Assembly (NCBI GenBank): GCA_002491195.1
Contig: DKVL01000053.1
Span: 23,214 to 87,213 of the forward strand
Source of the DNA: Lachnospiraceae bacterium UBA7179
Lineage (GTDB): Bacteria > Bacillota > Clostridia > Lachnospirales > Lachnospiraceae
Length of the DNA stretch: 64,000 bases
Reading direction: 5' to 3'
Of the stretch, positions 26,580-34,725 are shown piece after piece (positions within the stretch are counted from its first letter, which is position 1; each line of letters opens with the position of its first letter). The notes under the pieces were generated by a model. That model was given only the letters and a program-made list of their open reading frames with translations. It did not search any database and was not told the origin of the DNA. The translations under genes were made by a program, and so were the position numbers.

Positions 26580-27484
26580 AATCGGTTCCCCTCCCTGTCA
26601 TAAACTTCAAAATACCTGTCCATCTTCGCATCCATGAACAATACGATAAACCGGTCGATCAGACCTAATCGGAGAATCCGCTCCATCTCTGTCTTGTGCC
26701 GGATATCTTCGATGGATGTACCATGTACTGTCGCCAGAATGCTGCATCCGCTCACTCCCGCATGGAGAATGGCCTCCGCATCTGCACTTCTTCCAATCTC
26801 ATCAATAGCAATCACCCGCGGCGCAAATGTTCTCACCAGGATCGAAATCCCCTGCTGCTTATCTCCGCCTGTAACAACATCCGTCCGCTCGCCGCAGTCG
26901 AGCATCGCACTCCCTCTGTATGCCCCTGCAATCTCACCTCTCTCATCAACCACGCCCACATTGCAGCCCCTGTATCCATCACTACCGCTCGAAAGCAGGC
27001 GTATCATATCCCGAAGCAGTGTCGTTTTTCCGACACCTGGTGGCGAGATGATCAGCGTATTTAACGGTGTTCCTTCCTTTGTATGATAGAGATAACGGAT
27101 CATATTTTTTGCAAGGCCCTTACGCTCCTGTGCCAGCCTGATATTCATGTAACGGATATATTTTGCAAGGAATCTGCCATTGTCTACAGTTGTAAGCTCC
27201 CCTGTGATACCAATGCGGTGGCCCCCCTCAACCATGATATAACCCTGCTTTCTTTCTTCCTCATAGGCATACACCGAATCATGGCACAGATAGCGGAATA
27301 TCTCTTCCATCTCCCGCTCGCCATAGATCATAGGAAGCCTGTGTTCACGGTCTGACCATACCCGCACCGCCTGATTGACACGCAGTCTGATTTCCTGGAT
27401 CTGATCGAAACGCACTCCGCTTCTCTCCCAGTCGCCCCGAAGCCTCTGTGGAAAGAACTGCACAATTTGGTTATCCGATATCAT
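26546..27484 (-). CDS. spoIIIAA: Stage III sporulation ATPase SpoIIIAA
   Basis: 312 residues. A secretion-type ATPase at the mother-cell face of the SpoIIIA channel. Walker A is 'ISPPGVGKTTLLRDMIRLL' (about 148-166), Walker B region 'RVIAIDEIGRSADAEAI', and the Asp box 'VGVVDERGEIAG'. First gene of the eight-gene cluster, with a GGGGGAG site before the start. In Bacillus the operon is sigma-E controlled; a clear sigma-E promoter could not be picked out here. Confidence 0.96.
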   Translation of the reverse strand: MISDNQIVQFFPQRLRGDWERSGVRFDQIQEIRLRVNQAVRVWSDREHRLPMIYGEREMEEIFRYLCHDSVYAYEEERKQGYIMVEGGHRIGITGELTTVDNGRFLAKYIRYMNIRLAQERKGLAKNMIRYLYHTKEGTPLNTLIISPPGVGKTTLLRDMIRLLSSGSDGYRGCNVGVVDERGEIAGAYRGSAMLDCGERTDVVTGGDKQQGISILVRTFAPRVIAIDEIGRSADAEAILHAGVSGCSILATVHGTSIEDIRHKTEMERILRLGLIDRFIVLFMDAKMDRYFEVYDREGNRLCGRNLLQAPA

Positions 27485-27628
27485 CTGATCTCCCCCTTTG
27501 TATCATTTCATCATCCCATAAATCAGCACAAATTTTGTCCATGCATTTTGTCCATACCTCAATATATGTCCCAGAATCCAAAATATGAACACATCTGTCA
27601 CAAAAAATTGTTTTTTTGCTGCAAGCGG

Positions 27629-27657
27629 TTGAAAACGATTTCCGTATCGTGTAAACT
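27629..27657 (+). promoter_or_regulatory. Promoter and overlapping LacI-type operator
   Basis: TTGAAA (27629-27634), 17-bp spacer, TAAACT (27652-27657). GAAAACGATTTC at 27631-27642 fits the AAnCGnTT core bound by LacI-family proteins and overlaps the -35, suggesting that the adjacent repressor controls itself. Confidence 0.55.
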
Positions 27658-27701
27658 AGATTTAAAAGGATAAGGATTTCTTCGAAGGTGAGTTGTAGAT
27701 T

Positions 27702-28715
27702 ATGGTAACAATAAAAGATATCGCAAACCGCTTAGGCATTGCCCCCAGTACTGTATCCAAAGGACTAAACGACGCCAATGATATCAGTCCGGAATTGAAA
27801 AAACTGGTGCTGGATACTGCGATCGAGATGGGCTATGTCACCAAACGCATGAAAAAAGAGACCCGAAAGCGTCTCTGTATCTTTGTCGAAAATATGCAAT
27901 ACGAAAAGCCGGGAGATTTTGGTTTTGACATTATCCTCGGTTTTAAACAGGCCGCATTGCGCGATAACTGGGAAGTCATCGTCACTCCGATCACTCCGCT
28001 GCTGCAGATGCGTGATCCCTACGACCGATACATGGTCAAAAACAGTTTTCATGGCGGCTTTCTGGTTGGTTTTGCGCTGAAAGATCCCTGGATGACACAG
28101 CTTGAAACCACAACAATCCCGACCGTTCTTTTTGACAATTATATCAGAAAGAATCCGAATATCGCCTATGTAGGCACTGACAGCTTTGAGGGCATCGATC
28201 TTGCCATCGACCACCTGACTGCGCTTGGCCACACAAAGATCGCGCTTTTGAACGGCTCTCCAGACTCCATGGTGACGGTCAACCGATATGACGCCTATAT
28301 CAACAGTATGCAGAATCACCAGCTGAAAGTTGACGAAAATCTGATCGCATATGGCTATTACGTTGAGGAAAGCGCAAAGTACCATCTGCCAGCTTTGATC
28401 GAAAACGGCGCTACTGCCATCCTATGCGGCAATGATCTCTTAGCCGTCGGTGTGATCAGGGAATGTACACAGCTGCACATCAAAATTCCGCAGGAATTAA
28501 GTGTTGTTGGCTTTGACAATCTCCCGATCGCATCAGAGATCTCGCCAACACTGACCACGATCAATCAGGATCGAATCGATTTAGGCCGGAATTCCTATGC
28601 CGCACTTTACTGGCTGATCGCCAAAGTTCCAATATCCAAATCCATGCTGCGTCCGCGTCTGATCGTGCGTGAATCAACCGCTGAAATCATCCCTGTTACA
28701 ACAAAGACCAGGTAG
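27702..28715 (+). CDS. LacI-family transcriptional regulator
   Basis: 337 residues. The N-terminal LacI helix-turn-helix 'IKDIANRLGIAPSTVSKGL' (about 4-22) is followed by a periplasmic-binding-protein-like effector domain ('GFLVGFALKDPW', 'AILCGNDLLAVGVI', 'SVVGFDNLPIASEISPTLT'). The effector is probably a sugar but cannot be named. It stands alone, divergent from spoIIIAA, with its own promoter and terminator; no sugar transporter is adjacent. Confidence 0.93.
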   Translation: MVTIKDIANRLGIAPSTVSKGLNDANDISPELKKLVLDTAIEMGYVTKRMKKETRKRLCIFVENMQYEKPGDFGFDIILGFKQAALRDNWEVIVTPITPLLQMRDPYDRYMVKNSFHGGFLVGFALKDPWMTQLETTTIPTVLFDNYIRKNPNIAYVGTDSFEGIDLAIDHLTALGHTKIALLNGSPDSMVTVNRYDAYINSMQNHQLKVDENLIAYGYYVEESAKYHLPALIENGATAILCGNDLLAVGVIRECTQLHIKIPQELSVVGFDNLPIASEISPTLTTINQDRIDLGRNSYAALYWLIAKVPISKSMLRPRLIVRESTAEIIPVTTKTR

Positions 28716-28746
28716 GAAGATTTTTCATTTTCCTGCCTGGTCTTTT
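28703..28746. terminator. Terminator between lacI-type gene and lysA
   Basis: AAAGACCAGG-AGGAA pairs with TTCCT-CCTGGTCTTT (16-bp stem with one wobble) followed by T's. It overlaps the regulator stop codon and lies a few bases from the convergent lysA stop, so it may serve both. Confidence 0.8.
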
Positions 28747-28748
28747 CT

Positions 28749-30020
28749 CTAAAAATCAAACTTTTTATAAATGTCAAAACAATCAAAAGTCGCGAAGTAA
28801 TCCTTCGGCGTCTCCGCGCGCCTGATCAGCTGCACGCTTCCATCCTCTTTGAGCAAAAGCTCTGCGGATTTCAATTTGCCATTATAGTTATATCCCATGG
28901 AAAATCCATGCGCACCAGTATCGTGAATGGCAAGATAATCCCCCATCTCAATCTCCGGCAGCATTCTGTCCACCGCAAATTTATCATTATTCTCACACAG
29001 AGAGCCTGTAATATCATACTTGTGATCACATGGCGCATCCTCCTTGCCCAGCACTGTGATATGATGGTATGCACCATACATCGCTGGCCTCATGAGATTT
29101 ACCGCACAGGCATCCACGCCGATATACTCCTTATGGGTATGTTTTTCATGAATTGCTTTCACAACCAGATGTCCATATGGCCCCATCATGAACCGTCCAA
29201 GCTCCGTGTAGATTGCCACATCACCCATACCGGCAGGCACTAACACCTCCTCGTATACCTTCCGCACGCCCTCGCCGATTATCCTGATATCATTCGGCTC
29301 CTGTTCTGGTCTGTAAGGAATTCCAATGCCACCCGACAGATTGATGAAACGGATATCTGCCCCTGTTTCCTCTTTCAGCTTTACAGCCACCTCAAACAAT
29401 GTCTTTGCAAGTGTGGGATAATACTCATTTGTGACGGTATTGCTCGCCAGAAATGCATGGATTCCAAAATGTTTCACACCTTTTTCCTTTAAGATCCGAA
29501 ATCCCTCAAAAAGCTGCTCCGTCGTGAACCCATATTTCGCGTCGCCCGGATTATCCATGATGTCCGTCGTAATCTTGAAGAGTCCGCCTGGATTATAGCG
29601 GCAGGAAATCGTCTCAGGCAGTTTCCCGATGGTCTTTTCCAGAAATTCAATATGGGTGATATCGTCTAAATTGATCGTGGCGCCAATCTTTGCAGCGTAT
29701 GCAAATTCCTCCGCCGGCGTGTCGTTGGAAGAGAACATAATATCTTTTCCCTCCACACCCATCGCACTGCTCAGCATCAGTTCTGTGAGCGACGAACAGT
29801 CACAGCCGCATCCGTACTCACGAAGAATCTGAATCAGAAAGGGATTCGGCGTCGCCTTTACCGCAAAATACTCCTTAAACCCTTTATTCCATGAAAAAGC
29901 CTCCTTCAAAGCCTGTGCATTCTCTCTGATTCCCTTCTCGTCATAGATATGGAAAGGCGTGGGATAAGTTTTTACAATCTCCTCAATCTGCTCCTTCGTA
30001 ACAAATGCTTTCTTGCTCAT
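28749..30020 (-). CDS. lysA: Diaminopimelate decarboxylase
   Basis: 423 residues. A PLP fold-type III decarboxylase giving L-lysine from meso-DAP. PLP Lys lies in 'EYFAVKATPNPF' (about 48-59). Other landmarks: 'GCDCSSLTELML', the Gly-rich 'INLSGGIGIPYRPEQ', 'TELGRFMMGPYGHLV', the dimer-partner Cys in 'GSLCENNDKFA' and the Tyr region 'GYNYNGKLKSAELLL'. Lies 28 nt after a TrmB-type regulator on the same strand and is probably co-transcribed. No other lysine genes are close. Confidence 0.93.
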   Translation of the reverse strand: MSKKAFVTKEQIEEIVKTYPTPFHIYDEKGIRENAQALKEAFSWNKGFKEYFAVKATPNPFLIQILREYGCGCDCSSLTELMLSSAMGVEGKDIMFSSNDTPAEEFAYAAKIGATINLDDITHIEFLEKTIGKLPETISCRYNPGGLFKITTDIMDNPGDAKYGFTTEQLFEGFRILKEKGVKHFGIHAFLASNTVTNEYYPTLAKTLFEVAVKLKEETGADIRFINLSGGIGIPYRPEQEPNDIRIIGEGVRKVYEEVLVPAGMGDVAIYTELGRFMMGPYGHLVVKAIHEKHTHKEYIGVDACAVNLMRPAMYGAYHHITVLGKEDAPCDHKYDITGSLCENNDKFAVDRMLPEIEMGDYLAIHDTGAHGFSMGYNYNGKLKSAELLLKEDGSVQLIRRAETPKDYFATFDCFDIYKKFDF

Positions 30021-30048
30021 TTTTAATCGTTTTACTCCTTTCTCGATT

Positions 30049-30777
30049 TTATTCTCCCTTGGTTAATTGAATTAACTTGATCTCATTTCTAAGGGAATCT
30101 TTAAAAACATTGACAAAATTTTTCTGGCCGCAGTACAGGCAGTTATCTGTCACATTTCCAGTCATCTCGCCTGTAAGGACATAACTCGAATCCACAATCA
30201 GCCTTAACTGTCTGTCCTTTTTGTCCGTCTGATAGATAATACTGCCCTTTATTTCCACAGCTGGCGGATCGCTTACCAGAAGTACTACCTTTTTCCCGTC
30301 CGCTGCAAGCTGCTCGAGCTGAGGACGAAACTGCTCAAGGTACTCTGTTGGCATGGACAGATAAACCCGGTACTCCACATGCTCCAGCATATTGTATATC
30401 TTATCCATGATATGCCTGTGGCTGCTGATGGTAATATAGCCCTCGGAACTGTCTTGAAGCTGTGGTATCTGTGTTATGAGCTCCTGCTTTAGCTCTGCCA
30501 ATTGTCTGATCCTGTTCTCACAGAAATCTTCAATCGCTACTGCTGTATATCTGTTTGTCTCCCCTTCCAGTAAATATGCCGCCCCTTCTTCCACCAGACT
30601 GGCAAGCGCACTATATACATTGGAGCGCGAAATTCCCGTGAGCTTAGACACTTCATATCCCGATAAGTCTTTATTGCGCAGCAGGCACAGATAGATATTA
30701 GCCTCCTGTCTGGTCAGACCAAACTGTACCAGTTTTTCCATTAACACTCCCAATACAGTATTATCCATGCGTCCCAT
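30049..30777 (-). CDS. TrmB-family transcriptional regulator
   Basis: 242 residues from ATG 30775-30777; 30768 and 30822 are alternatives with weak ribosome sites. The N-terminal winged helix has 'FGLTRQEANIYLCLLRNKD' and 'LTGISRSNVYSALASLVEEG', followed by a coiled linker and a C-terminal effector domain with 'YRVYLSMPTEYLEQF' and 'KKVVLLVSDPPAVE', ending with a Cys pair ('CLYCGQ'). TrmB proteins usually sense sugars. Here it precedes lysA, so control of lysA or of an unlinked regulon is possible. Confidence 0.87.
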   Translation of the reverse strand: MGRMDNTVLGVLMEKLVQFGLTRQEANIYLCLLRNKDLSGYEVSKLTGISRSNVYSALASLVEEGAAYLLEGETNRYTAVAIEDFCENRIRQLAELKQELITQIPQLQDSSEGYITISSHRHIMDKIYNMLEHVEYRVYLSMPTEYLEQFRPQLEQLAADGKKVVLLVSDPPAVEIKGSIIYQTDKKDRQLRLIVDSSYVLTGEMTGNVTDNCLYCGQKNFVNVFKDSLRNEIKLIQLTKGE

Positions 30778-30877
30778 CACCCGTTTCCATACAAAATTCT
30801 TTATACATACCTGTTTATACAAATCTACACAAGTCTTTTATGCGGCACTTCCATATAACATTTCTATGCCCATAATA

Positions 30878-30968
30878 CCCAAGGATCTGTTCCAAAATAA
30901 CGAACACATCACTTATTTTCTGTAGCTCCTAAGGAACTGGCACGAAATAAGTTACCAATCGTCTTGGG
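30878..30968. repeat. Large interrupted inverted repeat in the gap beside the BlaR1-like gene
   Basis: CCCAAG/CTTGGG (30878, 30963), ACGA/TCGT, ACTTATTT/AAATAAGT (30911-30918, 30945-30952) and TCC/GGA are nested in order. No T run. The rest of the 268-bp gap between the TrmB start and 31046 holds nothing recognised. Confidence 0.5.
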
Positions 30969-31045
30969 ACATCTCCTAACCATCAGCATAAAATAGTAGT
31001 ACTCAACAGGAACACTATACTATGTACCGCGAAAAATGTCAAGGT

Positions 31046-33238
31046 CTATTCCATTGGTTCCGCAGATGGCAGTCCTACAGCGCGCCACCCTTCGCCCTCC
31101 AGGTACTGAAACTTCAGATAAACCATATCCTCATCCCCACCTGATCCGTCAGAATATGTAAATTCGAACAAATATTCCTTTTCATCCTCCGAATGGCTCA
31201 CTTCCTTCCCATACAATAAACTGTCGGTGCGCCTGCCAAATTCCTGCCACAGTTCATCGGAATATTCCAATCCCGTCGAAAGTGCGCAGACTCCAGCATA
31301 ATCGTGCCTATTGTAAAACGCCGAATAATCGATCAGACATTGTGAGATCTCCCTGCCCGAGTATAGAGAAAATGACTGATAAAAACTATCATCCTGTCGC
31401 ACCAGTTTCGGCAAAGTCGCCTGTTCCGAACGAAAAACATTCCATGTCTGACCACCAGCCTCATAGCACATATTCGCGAGGTCTGGTCCCGGCCCCCAAT
31501 ACAGCGCTCCATAAGAGTTTCCCTCCAGCGGCAACACATTCTCAGCAGCCCTCCATGTCCGCATCGCCTCGGAAACAACCGGATCATATTTGGAGACAAA
31601 TCCGTCAAACAACACATAATCCTTCAAAAGCGACGCATCATAAGCAAACAGCTCATCACTTGCAAGATCATAGATATAACTGCCCCCGTCGGAATATGGA
31701 TAAGGTCTGATCTCTGCCCTGAGCTGGTGATCGCCATTTTGATATCGATATACAGAAACTTTGCACTCTCCCCCACTCTGCACTGCCTGACAATTCAGGG
31801 CTTTCAAATCAATACTGTGCGCAAACACTTCCTGATTCAGGTCATACTCAAAAAGTCCGCTTGAGATATGGAAAACGATCCTGTCGGAATCCGCATAATC
31901 CAGAGAATAGAACTCCATATCAAACATACTGTTCTCCGCCCACTGCGCCGGATGATGCTCTACAAAACGACGACCAGTAGCATCCTGAACAGAATCTGCC
32001 CCTTCTTTAGGCCCTGAAGCGTCTGTCACGTTGAGAAGGCCGCCGTATGACACGCCTGTCGTATTCTCCGTTTCCTTTGTCATCCCAGGAACTGTATCCG
32101 GCTCTGTCGCAAGGGACTCATCGGTCCTTGCATCTGTCGCACAGGCTGCCGTTGTGAGGACGAGTACCGCCGCTCCTGCTGCCAGCTTCCAGTGCGCAGC
32201 CTTTTTGTAATTCAATATATTTTTAATTCTCTTCATGGTGCTCTCCTCTCCAAATGCCAAAGGACCGGTTGGCAGCTGCCTCTTATTCGTTGCAAATGCA
32301 AGCAGCAGCCTGCTGTATTCCTTTCGCAGTTCAACCGTAAATTGCAAGATAATCTTCTCGTCACAGCTCATCTCCATATCAATACACATCAGATGGTATG
32401 CGATCCACACGAAAGGGTGAAACCAATATACCATCACCAGCAGATATGCAAAACCCTTAATCAAATGATCCCTTCTCTTAATATGATATTGCTCATGTGC
32501 CAGGATACATTGCTGCTCTGTTTCCCTCAATCGAAACGGCAGATAAATCCTCGGTGAAACAATCCCAATCACAAAAGGAGACCGGATTTGATCGCACTCA
32601 TAGACATTCCCCGAAAGCCGTATGCTATATCGGATTTTTCTTCGGAGCTGCATCTGTGCAATCACAGTATATGACACAAGTGTCAGTATTCCGGCAATCC
32701 AGACAAATGCCAGGATACCGACCAGACTGCTATCCTGTATTCTAAGCAAAACTTCATTCCAGTATAACTTATCTGCCGCTTTCCTGTTGGAATTACTAAT
32801 ATGGTTAAAAAACATTTGACCATATGACGTAAGCTCATTATTCCAGTCCCAAAGTTCTACTGGACCTGTATTCCACTTTGTATCGCTTGTGTCCTTTGCA
32901 TCTGCTATATTGTTCTGTGTATATCCATACATAGTCTGTTCACCGATGCGATCTGCCATATTTTTGTCAATCATATCCGGGCGGCCTGCCTCATTCCCCG
33001 CCCCAGCTGTCTTTCCATCCATGCTCCCGGCAGGAAACATATTAAAGATACTGATGTCTGAATCAGCCGCAGCCGGAACAACCAGCCGAAATGCCACCAC
33101 AAGCCAGAGCGCATATGCAAAACTTCTCGGAAGCCTTCTGATCAACAATCTCACAAACAGTACAACCAAAATAACGATCCCCGCTGTCAGACTCATCTGC
33201 ACAATTTTTAAAAACAACACATTGATCATCTGCATCAT
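31046..33238 (-). CDS. BlaR1/MecR1-like M56 metallopeptidase with a different sensor domain
   Basis: About 730 residues from ATG 33236-33238 (G-run about 7 nt upstream; exact ATG uncertain). The N-terminal half is polytopic with the M56 zinc motif 'ILAHEQYHIKRRDHLIKGF' (His-Glu-x-x-His) and the following Glu region 'CIDMEMSCDEKIIL'. A further membrane helix ('AAGAAVLVLTTAACA') leads to an outer region of about 350 residues. That region lacks the Ser-x-x-Lys penicillin-binding motif of BlaR1, has Trp/Tyr-rich beta stretches and was not recognised. Known BlaR1 cleaves or inactivates BlaI after signal binding; the adjacent BlaI-type gene supports the same role with another signal. Confidence 0.85.
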   Translation of the reverse strand: MMQMINVLFLKIVQMSLTAGIVILVVLFVRLLIRRLPRSFAYALWLVVAFRLVVPAAADSDISIFNMFPAGSMDGKTAGAGNEAGRPDMIDKNMADRIGEQTMYGYTQNNIADAKDTSDTKWNTGPVELWDWNNELTSYGQMFFNHISNSNRKAADKLYWNEVLLRIQDSSLVGILAFVWIAGILTLVSYTVIAQMQLRRKIRYSIRLSGNVYECDQIRSPFVIGIVSPRIYLPFRLRETEQQCILAHEQYHIKRRDHLIKGFAYLLVMVYWFHPFVWIAYHLMCIDMEMSCDEKIILQFTVELRKEYSRLLLAFATNKRQLPTGPLAFGEESTMKRIKNILNYKKAAHWKLAAGAAVLVLTTAACATDARTDESLATEPDTVPGMTKETENTTGVSYGGLLNVTDASGPKEGADSVQDATGRRFVEHHPAQWAENSMFDMEFYSLDYADSDRIVFHISSGLFEYDLNQEVFAHSIDLKALNCQAVQSGGECKVSVYRYQNGDHQLRAEIRPYPYSDGGSYIYDLASDELFAYDASLLKDYVLFDGFVSKYDPVVSEAMRTWRAAENVLPLEGNSYGALYWGPGPDLANMCYEAGGQTWNVFRSEQATLPKLVRQDDSFYQSFSLYSGREISQCLIDYSAFYNRHDYAGVCALSTGLEYSDELWQEFGRRTDSLLYGKEVSHSEDEKEYLFEFTYSDGSGGDEDMVYLKFQYLEGEGWRAVGLPSAEPME

Positions 33239-33275
33239 TTCCATCCCCCCCAACCACACTTCCCGTCATGTCATC

Positions 33276-33644
33276 TCAATTCATTCCTTTCACACTTGCA
33301 TCGATCATTTTTTTAATCTTCTCGGCTTCCTGCTCCGATATTGTCTTTCCGCCGAGAAATGCAGTCAGAAATTCAGGAAGGGAACCGTCAAACGTCCGCT
33401 CCACAAAATATACACTCTCATCCGCCTGTACCCGTTCCTTTGGGATCAATACCTTGACCGTAGCATTCGTATTCTCAATATACCCTTTGTCACACATTTT
33501 CTTGATCTGGGTATAAGTCGTTGACTTCTTCCAGCCCAGTTTCTCCCTGCACAGGCGCACCAGCTCCCCGGAATTCACCGGCGCATACTCCCATACAATC
33601 AGCATAAAACGATAATCACTGTCGCATAATTTTAGATTTTCCAT
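33276..33644 (-). CDS. BlaI/MecI-type transcriptional repressor
   Basis: 122 residues. Winged helix with 'YRFMLIVWEYAPVNSGELV' and 'WKKSTTYTQIKKMCDKGYI', then a helical dimerisation tail ('GGKTISEQEAEKIKKMIDA'). Located upstream of the BlaR1-like gene and 37 nt from its start, the standard order. It most likely binds the two GTCTAT-N4-ATAGAC sites just upstream and is inactivated when the membrane protease fires. No beta-lactamase gene is linked. Confidence 0.92.
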   Translation of the reverse strand: MENLKLCDSDYRFMLIVWEYAPVNSGELVRLCREKLGWKKSTTYTQIKKMCDKGYIENTNATVKVLIPKERVQADESVYFVERTFDGSLPEFLTAFLGGKTISEQEAEKIKKMIDASVKGMN

Positions 33645-33684
33645 TCTTTCGCCTCTTTCCTTATTGAATAAATCACTCTATTGA

Positions 33685-33741
33685 GTCTATGGTTATAGAC
33701 CTATCGAAGTTAAGTCTATACTAATAGACCTGCTCTGTCAA
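33685..33741 (-). promoter_or_regulatory. Promoter and paired BlaI-type operators
   Basis: Two perfect palindromes GTCTAT-N4-ATAGAC at 33685-33700 and 33714-33729, centres 29 bp apart. TTGACA on the minus strand (33736-33741) is followed 17 bp later by TAGACT, so the right operator covers the spacer and -10 and the left one lies at the start of the transcript. This fits autoregulation of the repressor operon. Confidence 0.8.
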
Positions 33742-33769
33742 TAGATTTTTAAATAGAATCAAATATTTC

Positions 33770-33797
33770 CTCTGCACGGGTCTGTGCATAAAAAAAG
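33770..33797 (+). repeat. Terminator-flanking repeat, copy 2
   Basis: CTCTGCACGGGTCTGTGCAT then A7 and G, closely matching copies at 8101 and (other strand) 52998. Confidence 0.7.
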
Positions 33798-33824
33798 AGA
33801 CTGTTTTACTGGCAACAGCCTCTT
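33795..33824 (-). terminator. Terminator of the antitoxin/toxin-remnant operon
   Basis: AAGAGACTGTT pairs with AACAGCCTCTT (one mismatch); on the minus strand T7 follows. Overlaps the stop codon of the toxin remnant. Confidence 0.8.
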
Positions 33825-34169
33825 ATTTTTGCAATCCCTCTAATTCTTCCTGTGACATATAAACCTGTTTATCTTCATCAATTTGATACTGGTCATGATA
33901 TGTATTGTATGCCCGCAATACTTCGTTTAATTTTTTAGCACTTAATGTGTCCGTCTGCCGCCGATATTTTTCCAATCCCTCATATAACTCTACTTTTAAT
34001 ATATTGTCCATCTGTATAAAACTGTCCTTGTCAATAACAGTTTCAAATGGATCATCGCAATATTGTCCACCCCGACAATCCAATATGGATGCCTCGCCTT
34101 TGCAGTCTGTCCTGTATTATTGAATCAAATTTTTAATGAAAGTACCTGCCCTACTTCTAAACTGCTCAT
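33823..34169 (-). pseudogene. Disrupted toxin gene of a toxin-antitoxin pair
   Basis: The ATG at 34167-34169 overlaps the antitoxin stop by 4 nt, the usual coupling. It reads 14 codons ('MSSLEVGQVLSLKI'), then TGA at 34125-34127. Past the stop the same frame continues as 'FNNTGQTAKARHPYWIVGVDN'. After this the homologous-looking sequence moves to another frame with 'YCDDPFETVIDKDSFIQMDN' and 'EKYRRQTDTLSAKKLNEVL', ending at 33823. A toxin of about 150 residues with these parts in one frame is what I recall beside such antitoxins in Clostridia, perhaps MazF/PemK-like. The middle part is missing here, so a deletion with a frameshift plus a nonsense codon is inferred. The 86-codon downstream frame from 34083 might still be translated but would lack the N-terminal core. 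Confidence 0.6.
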
Positions 34170-34663
34170 ACTTCCATCCTCTCCAGTACTTTAATCATAT
34201 CTGCATATTGTTCTGCATACTCCTCTTTGCGTGACATCGAATCCATCTTTTGATCTTCTTTACAATAATGTCTATGTTTCTCAATCCATTCTGAATCTTC
34301 GTGTGATAATTCAATCAATTCATCCAATGACGCACTGTAAAACGCTTTATATATACTATCCAAAAACTTCTTTTCCTGATCTGTAATGGAGATGTGTTGA
34401 CGCCTACGTTCCAACAGTACAGAATATTTTTCCTGAACATTCGGATCAACTGCCCCATTATCATAAGCATAAAATACAGAATCCATCAAAGGCTCTCCGT
34501 ATTTTGCAATATAGATATTCTGTGCCATATGCAAATATTTATTTAACCGCGCATTTCCCTCATAAAATTTTCTGCCATTCTGCACACGGAGCTTTTTATC
34601 AAAAACCTTACGCTCCTTATCCAAACTCAAAATATAGAGAGCTGCGTCAATCCCTCGCAACAT
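34166..34663 (-). CDS. Panacea/DUF4065-type antitoxin
   Basis: 165 residues. Central segment 'RLNKYLHMAQNIYIAKYGEP' followed by 'SVFYAYDNGAVDPNVQEKY' and 'LDSIYKAFYSASLDELIELS' and 'HEDSEWIEKH' fits the Panacea (PanA, DUF4065, SocA-like) domain, which in known systems neutralises diverse toxins. It is intact, while the coupled downstream toxin frame is broken. It may have been kept to protect against related toxins, or may be decaying. Confidence 0.78.
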   Translation of the reverse strand: MLRGIDAALYILSLDKERKVFDKKLRVQNGRKFYEGNARLNKYLHMAQNIYIAKYGEPLMDSVFYAYDNGAVDPNVQEKYSVLLERRRQHISITDQEKKFLDSIYKAFYSASLDELIELSHEDSEWIEKHRHYCKEDQKMDSMSRKEEYAEQYADMIKVLERMEV

Positions 34664-34725
34664 AACCTTCCTCCCTTGTTACCTTCCTATTGTTGTAATC
34701 AGTATGTCGCACATATGGTCGCATG

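Noticed and set aside
27485..27600. Sigma-E promoter for spoIIIAA
   Set aside because: Expected by analogy, and GATACAAA is loosely similar to the -10, but no acceptable -35 at the correct distance was seen.
30021..30048. Lysine riboswitch or T-box before lysA
   Set aside because: Only 28 nt separate it from the upstream gene, and neither signature occurs before that gene.
33823..34083. Intact 86-residue gene of unknown function
   Set aside because: The ATG has no ribosome site, and the upstream in-phase toxin-like start overlapping the antitoxin stop explains the locus better as a disrupted gene.
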